Shown here piece by piece: positions 15,335 to 19,119 of a DNA stretch of 19,119 nt. Position 1 is the stretch's first letter; every line of letters starts with the position of its first letter. Below the pieces are notes generated by a model that saw only the letters and a program-made list of their open reading frames with translations, had not been told where the DNA came from and did not search any database. The DNA lies in the NCBI GenBank assembly GCA_900546105.1, contig URBP01000037.1, positions 1-19,119 on the forward strand. The letters are read 5' to 3'. A program made the position numbers and the translations under genes. The stretch is from an uncultured Collinsella sp. Lineage in GTDB: Bacteria; Actinomycetota; Coriobacteriia; Coriobacteriales; Coriobacteriaceae.

Positions 15335-16840
15335 TTAGTGAGCCCAGGGAAAGGCAGAGGCCGCGGCCATGTTCTTGCGCACGAGCTCGTCGCGCACCTG
15401 AGCCAGGCCCTGCTCCATGCCCACCACATAGGTCTGCGGGTACAGGAAGCGCTTGAAAGCTGCGTCCAGATGATCGAGCGCCCAAGCACAGCGCTCGCGC
15501 GCGTCCTGGATGCTCTCACGCGGAGCCACCGCACTGCCATCGCGCACGATCGGCACCAGCAGCTCGCGATACTCAAGTTCGGACACGTCGGTCACCAGGG
15601 CGGCATCATTCACGGCCACGAGGGTATTGCCGCGCGCGGCGCCCTCCCCCGCCAGATGGTCCTCGTCGTAGATCATGTCGCAGACCGGGCCGCCAAAGCC
15701 GTCGTAATAACGGCGCACGCGTTGCACACCCGGGATCGTGCGCTTGTAGGGCTGCTCGGAGAGCTTGACCACCGGCGTCCATGGATCTGCCTCGCTCGCA
15801 CGGCGGGCGGAAAGCTTGTACACGCCGCCCAGCGCCGGCTGATCGTAGCAGGTCGCGAGCTTGGTGCCCACGCCAAAGCTGTCGATGGGCGCGCCCTGGT
15901 CGAGCAGCGACTGAATCGTGTACTCATCCAGATCGTTAGAAACCGAGATCCCCACATAAGGCAGGCCCTCGGCATCAAAACGGCCGCGAACATACTTGGA
16001 GAGCTTGGCGAGGTCACCCGAATCAATGCGAATAGCCGACAGGCGCTCGCCCACCGCCTCCATCTCCTTGGCAACCGTAATGGCATGCTCGCAGCCCTCG
16101 CGCACGTCATAGGTGTCGATGAGCAGCGTACAGTTCTTGGGGCTCGACTTGGCAAAGGCGCGGAAGGCCTCGAGCTCGGAATCGAAGCTCATCACCCAGC
16201 TGTGCGCATGCGTGCCAAAGACGGGAATACCGTAGCGGCGGCCGGCGAGCACATTGGACGTAGAGGAGCAGCCGGCAACGTAGCTCGCGCGCGCAACGGC
16301 CAGGCCGCCATCGGGACCCTGGGCTCGGCGCAGGCCAAACTCCGCCACGGGGCGACCGTCGGCGGCGAGCACCACGCGCGCCGTCTTGGTGGCGACAAGC
16401 GTCTGGAACCCGACGATGTTGAGCAGCGCCGTCTCGAGCAGCTGGCACTCCAGCGCGGGGCCGGTGACGCGCACCATGGGCTCGCGCGGAAAGACGAGCT
16501 CGCCCTCGGACACGGCGTCGATGTTTACATGCGCACGAAAATCGCGCAGGTAGTCGAGGAATCCAGGCTTGAACATCGCACCGCCGGCGGGAGCCTGAAG
16601 CGAAGCGAGGTAGTCGATGTCCTCGGGCGTAAAGCGCAGATTCTCGACCAGCTCGGGCAGTTCGGCGGTGCCGCACATGACGGCATAGGCGCTGCCAAAG
16701 GGATGGTCGCGGTAAAACGCGGTAAAACAACCCTGCTCATTGGCCTTGCCGCTCTCCCACAGGCCTTGGGCCATAGTGAGCTCGTACAGATCGGTGAGCA
16801 TTGCAATGTCGGTGGGATGCGAGATGTCGGTCAAAGCCAT
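15335..16840 (-). CDS. pncB: Nicotinate phosphoribosyltransferase
   Basis: A 501-residue cytosolic enzyme that makes nicotinate mononucleotide from nicotinate and PRPP with ATP hydrolysis, the entry step of NAD salvage. Motifs in order are the N-terminal LTDLYELTMAQGLWESG, FGLRRAQGPDG, GTHAHSWVMSF (His211 or His213 is the candidate for the phosphorylated histidine), LLIDTYDV, IRIDSGDL, SNDLDEYTI and FGVGTKL, the phosphate-binding end of the barrel. Length matches the ~490-residue bacterial type. The ATG at 16840 is chosen because GAAAGG lies 7 bases upstream; the frame continues 19 codons further without similarity. The gene lies 84 bases after the tail-anchored protein gene and 79 before proB, all on the minus strand. 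Confidence 0.95.
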   Translation of the reverse strand: MALTDISHPTDIAMLTDLYELTMAQGLWESGKANEQGCFTAFYRDHPFGSAYAVMCGTAELPELVENLRFTPEDIDYLASLQAPAGGAMFKPGFLDYLRDFRAHVNIDAVSEGELVFPREPMVRVTGPALECQLLETALLNIVGFQTLVATKTARVVLAADGRPVAEFGLRRAQGPDGGLAVARASYVAGCSSTSNVLAGRRYGIPVFGTHAHSWVMSFDSELEAFRAFAKSSPKNCTLLIDTYDVREGCEHAITVAKEMEAVGERLSAIRIDSGDLAKLSKYVRGRFDAEGLPYVGISVSNDLDEYTIQSLLDQGAPIDSFGVGTKLATCYDQPALGGVYKLSARRASEADPWTPVVKLSEQPYKRTIPGVQRVRRYYDGFGGPVCDMIYDEDHLAGEGAARGNTLVAVNDAALVTDVSELEYRELLVPIVRDGSAVAPRESIQDARERCAWALDHLDAAFKRFLYPQTYVVGMEQGLAQVRDELVRKNMAAASAFPWAH

Positions 16841-16924
16841 GGGGCGACCTTTCGGATGCGTGGTGCAGAATTTGAGGGTTGGACGAGAGCAGAGCATGCG
16901 GACATGACGCCCGATGCAAATCGG

Positions 16925-17383
16925 TTAGAGCAGGCCCATGCTGGTCAGGATCGTGTAGCCCATAAAAATGACGAACGCGATGAGAGCAAGGACAATGATG
17001 ATTTTTTGAGCCGGCGCCATGCCAGGGATCTCGTTCTCGCCCGTAGGCTCCTTGGAGGTAACCATGCGCTGGGCAAAGGTCATCTCGTCGCGGCTCGGCT
17101 TGGGCTCGACGGACTTGGGACGAGCGACCTTTTTAGGCTGAGGTTTGGGCGCGGCAGGTGCAGGCTTCGCGGCGACGGGCTCGGGTGCGGGCGCGGGCGC
17201 CGATGCGGATGCGGCGTTCGCAGCGGCCTCCTCGGCCTTCGTACGCTCAGCACGCAGGGCAGCCAGCTCCTCACGCTCGCGACGGGCCTCTTCCCGAGAC
17301 TCGCGGCGGGCCTTCTCGGCGCGGAGCTCTTCCAACTCAGCGCGCTCCTCTTCGGACAATGGTTGGGACTCAAGCTCGGCCAT
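16925..17383 (-). CDS. Small tail-anchored coiled-coil protein, unknown function
   Basis: I do not recognise this 152-residue protein. Residues 8-55 are Glu/Arg/Ala-rich and should form a long charged helix or coiled coil. Residues 56-100 are an Ala/Pro/Lys linker with PAPAPEPV. After a short polar stretch, a single hydrophobic segment at about 127-148 (KIIIVLALIAFVIFMGYTIL) ends the protein. With no signal peptide, it is probably tail-anchored, with its bulk in the cytoplasm. The ATG at 17383 has AAAGGG 7 bases upstream; a start twelve codons earlier would fall in the terminator-like hairpin. Only 18 bases separate that hairpin from the ATG, so transcription probably reads through from the tRNA-Ala gene. 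pncB and proB follow on the same strand. Confidence 0.78.
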   Translation of the reverse strand: MAELESQPLSEEERAELEELRAEKARRESREEARREREELAALRAERTKAEEAAANAASASAPAPAPEPVAAKPAPAAPKPQPKKVARPKSVEPKPSRDEMTFAQRMVTSKEPTGENEIPGMAPAQKIIIVLALIAFVIFMGYTILTSMGLL

Positions 17384-17401
17384 GGTACAGCCCTTTCTTT
17401 T

Positions 17402-17433
17402 AAAAAAAGCCGCCGACACAATGTCAGCGGCTT
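17402..17433 (-). terminator. Terminator-like hairpin between tRNA-Ala and the 17383 gene
   Basis: Read on the minus strand, a 12-bp stem with one mismatch (core AAGCCGC/GCGGCTT) is followed by TTTTTTT. It lies 14 bases past the tRNA 3' end and 18 bases ahead of the next ATG. It is a good intrinsic terminator for the tRNA, but its place leaves no room for a separate promoter for the next gene, so it may be partial or regulated. Confidence 0.85.
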
Positions 17434-17447
17434 ATCAAATCCAAGGG

Positions 17448-17520
17448 TGGAGACGAAGGGAGTCGAACCCTCGGCCTCTGCCATGCGACGGCAGCGCTCT
17501 CCCAACTGAGCTACGTCCCC
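17448..17520 (-). tRNA. tRNA-Ala (anticodon CGC)
   Basis: On the minus strand a 73-base cloverleaf is complete: acceptor GGGGACG/CGTCTCC, D arm GCTC/GAGC, anticodon stem CTGCC/GGCAG with loop GTCGCAT (anticodon CGC, reading GCG), and T arm GAGGG/CCCTT with loop TTCGACT. The acceptor carries the G3:U70 pair that is the identity element of alanine tRNAs. The 3' CCA is not encoded; the discriminator A is followed by CCCTT. Confidence 0.95.
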
Positions 17521-17533
17521 AGGACAAGTCGAT

Positions 17534-17561
17534 ATTTTACCTACGGCTCGCCAACTGTCAA
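17534..17561 (-). promoter_or_regulatory. Promoter of tRNA-Ala
   Basis: On the minus strand, a perfect TTGACA (17561-17556) and TAAAAT (17539-17534, five of six) are separated by 16 bp and end 13 bases before the tRNA 5' end. It may also drive the downstream genes at 17383, 16840 and 15255 if the hairpin at 17402-17433 is leaky. Confidence 0.85.
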
Positions 17562-17607
17562 CGCCCAATAACCAGTCTTTTTGGGGCGGAGCTTTTTTGA
17601 CTACCAT

Positions 17608-17653
17608 TCGCCCGATGATTTTTTAATCCCCGTCCCAGAAAAATCATCGGCGA
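17608..17653. repeat. Long palindromic hairpin without a T tract
   Basis: CCGATGATTTTT (17612-17623) pairs perfectly with AAAAATCATCGG (17639-17650) and extends by three pairs across one bulge, around a 15-base loop rich in C. It starts 6 bases past the radical SAM gene stop codon. Neither strand has a T run after the stem; the T-rich part is inside it. It is therefore not a classic terminator and may be a dispersed palindromic repeat or an mRNA 3'-end stabiliser. Confidence 0.65.
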
Positions 17654-17658
17654 GCGCA

Positions 17659-18597
17659 CTACTTTGCGCTGGTGAGGACGCCGGTAGTGTCGAAGGCCGG
17701 AGTGAAGCTCTCGTCTACCGCGCCGCCCTCTTGCCAGAACATCGTCGTAAAGCCCAGGTCGTCGGCATGGTCGAGCACCTGCTCATACTCCTCGCGCGTC
17801 ACGGCGCGCGCCAGGTCGCCGCCTTGTTCGCGCATGAGCGCATTGGGCGTGTACTGGTTCATGACCGAGATCGGCACGTCGCCCACCGTCTGCCACACCA
17901 GGTCTAACACGCGGCACGAATCGTCGGCATGCCCCGGCAGCACCAGGTGACGCACGATCATACCGCGCTTCATGAGCCCGTCCTCGTCCACCAGCTCTCC
18001 CCCGCGGCGATCGATCTCGCGAGCCATCTGGGCCAGACCCGACACGGCCACGCGCGGGTAGTCCTTAATATGAGAAAGCGACTGCGCAAGCCCCGCGTCG
18101 GCATACTTAAAGTCGGTAAGCCACACGTCGACCAGATCGCCGAGCGCTGCCACGGCACTCGCCCGCTCATAGCCGCTCGTGTTGTAGACGATCGGGATGT
18201 CCAGCCCGCGCTCCCGAGCTGCGGCAATCGCGGCCGGCAGCAGGTGAGCATAATGCGTCGCCGTCACCAGGTTGATGTTATTGGCACCCTGCTCCTGCAG
18301 CTCCAGCATAATCTCGACCAAGCGCTCGGGCGAAATCTCAAGGCCAAAATTGCCCGTTGAGATCTCGTGGTTCTGACAATAGATGCATTTGAGCGAGCAG
18401 CCACTAAAGAAAATCGTGCCCGAGCCGGCCTCGCCCGAGATAGGCGGCTCCTCCCACATATGAAGCGCTGCGCGGGCCACCTTAAGCGTGTTGTCGGCGC
18501 CGCACACGCCACGCGCGCCCTCGTCGCGCGCCGCACCGCAACGGCGCGGACACAAATGGCAGGCGGGCGAAAAAAGTTCGGTCAACGACGTCGGCAT
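17659..18597 (-). CDS. Radical SAM protein, PflX / pyruvate formate-lyase-activating-like
   Basis: A 312-residue radical SAM enzyme of the group annotated as PflX or putative pyruvate formate-lyase activase. The 4Fe-4S cluster motif is CSLKCIYC, with Cys67, Cys71 and Cys74 in the spacing CxxxCxxC. A second cysteine set at the N-terminus (Cys13, Cys16, Cys20 and Cys32, in CHLCPRRC...GVCG) is typical of this subgroup and may bind another metal. GSGTIFFSGCSLKC and YNTSGYE fit the radical SAM barrel. The true substrate of PflX proteins is unknown, and no glycyl-radical enzyme gene lies in this window. The ATG at 18597 has GGAG 9 bases upstream. It is monocistronic. Confidence 0.88.
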   Translation of the reverse strand: MPTSLTELFSPACHLCPRRCGAARDEGARGVCGADNTLKVARAALHMWEEPPISGEAGSGTIFFSGCSLKCIYCQNHEISTGNFGLEISPERLVEIMLELQEQGANNINLVTATHYAHLLPAAIAAARERGLDIPIVYNTSGYERASAVAALGDLVDVWLTDFKYADAGLAQSLSHIKDYPRVAVSGLAQMAREIDRRGGELVDEDGLMKRGMIVRHLVLPGHADDSCRVLDLVWQTVGDVPISVMNQYTPNALMREQGGDLARAVTREEYEQVLDHADDLGFTTMFWQEGGAVDESFTPAFDTTGVLTSAK

Positions 18598-18680
18598 AAA
18601 ACCATGCTCCAAAACAACGATTCAGCAGCTCAAACGTAAAGGGCCAGACCGCACAGACGGCTCCGTCCCTAAGGGCCGTA

Positions 18681-18709
18681 ATCGTCCGACACGATTTTTG
18701 TAATGTCAA
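18681..18709 (-). promoter_or_regulatory. Candidate promoter of the radical SAM gene, with a small palindrome
   Basis: On the minus strand, a perfect TTGACA (18709-18704) is followed after 17 bp by GACGAT (18686-18681), a poor -10. The inverted repeat AATCGT-CCGAC-ACGATT (18680-18696) overlaps the -10 and the spacer, the position of a repressor site. A weak -10 with a strong -35 would fit activation or repression by a bound protein. Confidence 0.4.
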
Positions 18710-18734
18710 GACTGGAATCGACAAAGTGCCGCTT

Positions 18735-18740
18735 TATGAT
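18735..18740 (+). promoter_or_regulatory. -10 element of the small RNA candidate
   Basis: TATGAT matches the -10 consensus at five of six positions and would start transcription near 18747. The -35 is unclear: CTGGAA lies 17 bp upstream (weak), while TCGACA lies too close. Confidence 0.4.
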
Positions 18741-18746
18741 GTAGGT

Positions 18747-18891
18747 ATTCCGCCCCCCGCGGAGCAACTGGGTGAACCGTCGCGTTTATTTAGGGAGCCC
18801 ACACAGTCGTACCTAGTACAGGTATCCTTCGTTGTTAAGGACGCTGGAACAGTCGATGAGGGCACCCACCTGTTTTAGGTGGGTTCATTTT
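18747..18891 (+). ncRNA. Structured small RNA candidate, 6S-like
   Basis: A ~145-base intergenic unit with a possible promoter at 18735 and a clear terminator at its end, with no reading frame of note. Two small hairpins stand back to back in the middle: TACCT/AGGTA (18810-18824) and TCCTT/AAGGA (18825-18841). A 5' hairpin TCCGC/GCGGA is near 18749-18763. GGGTG (18770-18774) can pair with CACCC (18863-18867), closing the molecule but competing with the terminator stem. A long closing pair, an open centre and a final CACCCACC terminator arm recall 6S RNA of Gram-positive bacteria, which mimics an open promoter to hold RNA polymerase. The 6S assignment is from memory of that pattern, not a model match. 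A leader of a gene beyond the window is the main alternative. Confidence 0.45.
18864..18891 (+). terminator. Terminator of the small RNA candidate
   Basis: A perfect 8-bp stem ACCCACCT (18864-18871) with AGGTGGGT (18877-18884), loop GTTTT, followed by TCATTTT. Confidence 0.8.
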
Positions 18892-19119
18892 CGTAACGTG
18901 GGGGGTGGTTTTCTTTTGCCGAAAATCACCATTACAGTCCACATAGATCCCCGCCGGCATCCCGACAAGCCATCGACAACATCCCAATATCTGGTAAGCG
19001 CGTGATTATCGCTGCGTGCAATTCCATGCACCCCCCTTGGTCGAGTATCATGATTTGGCTATGCCCTTTGCGCATGGCGTTCTTCTGACCTTTCCCTTCG
19101 ACGCTTGGCGGTTTTTAGA
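18892..19119. other. 228-bp end region without a clear gene
   Basis: I see no supported gene here. An open frame from an ATG at 19061 (MPFAHGVLLTFPFDAWRFL) runs off the window edge, but it has no ribosome binding site and could be chance. TTGGTC and TATGCC 17 bp apart (19038-19066) could be a weak promoter. Sequence past 19119 would settle whether a plus-strand gene begins here. Confidence 0.3.

Noticed and set aside
18768..18785. CTGGGTGAACCGTCGCG resembles the conserved T-box sequence, suggesting a T-box riboswitch.
   Set aside because: In T-box leaders that motif lies just before the terminator and pairs with it. Here it is near the 5' end, about 90 bases away, and no specifier loop is visible.
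4620..19019. The 12-mer TATCGCTGCGTG occurs near 4620 and again near 19008.
   Set aside because: The flanks do not match, so it is likely chance.

Overview
The window reads as a chromosomal housekeeping segment from a GC-rich Actinomycetota gut anaerobe. It is most like Coriobacteriia, and Collinsella is my best guess. The grounds are GC-rich third codon positions, a CarD/CdnL-type RNA polymerase-binding protein, a Rho factor with a very long Arg/Ala-rich N-terminal extension, and small hairpin-forming intergenic repeats. This placement is inference from style and family content, because no 16S rRNA gene is present. I see no transposase, phage gene, CRISPR array, toxin-antitoxin pair or defence cassette.

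Layout. 145-2357 (+): a class I aminotransferase and a ROK fructokinase, each followed by a strong hairpin terminator. 2472-4329 (-): a two-gene unit of an unrecognised membrane-anchored, low-complexity protein followed by a VanZ-family protein. 4643-7216 (-): rho, with its own terminator and a long leader. 7217-7747: a 530-bp gap holding the likely rho promoter, a 148-bp inverted-repeat element and the argS terminator. 7748-9601 (-): argS. 9602-9943: a divergent regulatory region with clustered TGCATA half-sites and a 16-bp palindrome. 9944-11137 (+): carD and an HD-domain phosphohydrolase, the latter bracketed by two inverted copies of one hairpin repeat.

11210-15255 is a proline-centred block: proA (-), an S33 prolyl-aminopeptidase-like hydrolase (+) and proB (-). 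pncB, for NAD salvage, lies upstream of proB on the same strand, preceded by a small tail-anchored protein gene and a tRNA-Ala(CGC) gene. A terminator-shaped hairpin sits between the tRNA and the tail-anchored gene, leaving no room for a separate promoter. 17659-18597 (-): a PflX-like radical SAM protein. The last 500 bp carry divergent promoters and a structured, terminator-ended small RNA candidate that resembles a 6S-type RNA, then about 230 bp without a clear gene.

The genes cover amino-acid metabolism (aminotransferase, proA, proB, peptidase), translation (argS, tRNA-Ala), transcription control (rho, carD, perhaps a 6S-like RNA), sugar phosphorylation and NAD salvage. The less-explained material is mostly intergenic: several families of palindromic or tandem repeats and possible regulatory hairpins. 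I did not find a clear new multi-gene system. The best candidates for something undescribed are the 148-bp inverted-repeat element at 7473-7620, the small RNA at 18747-18891 and the tRNA-linked hairpin at 17402-17433.
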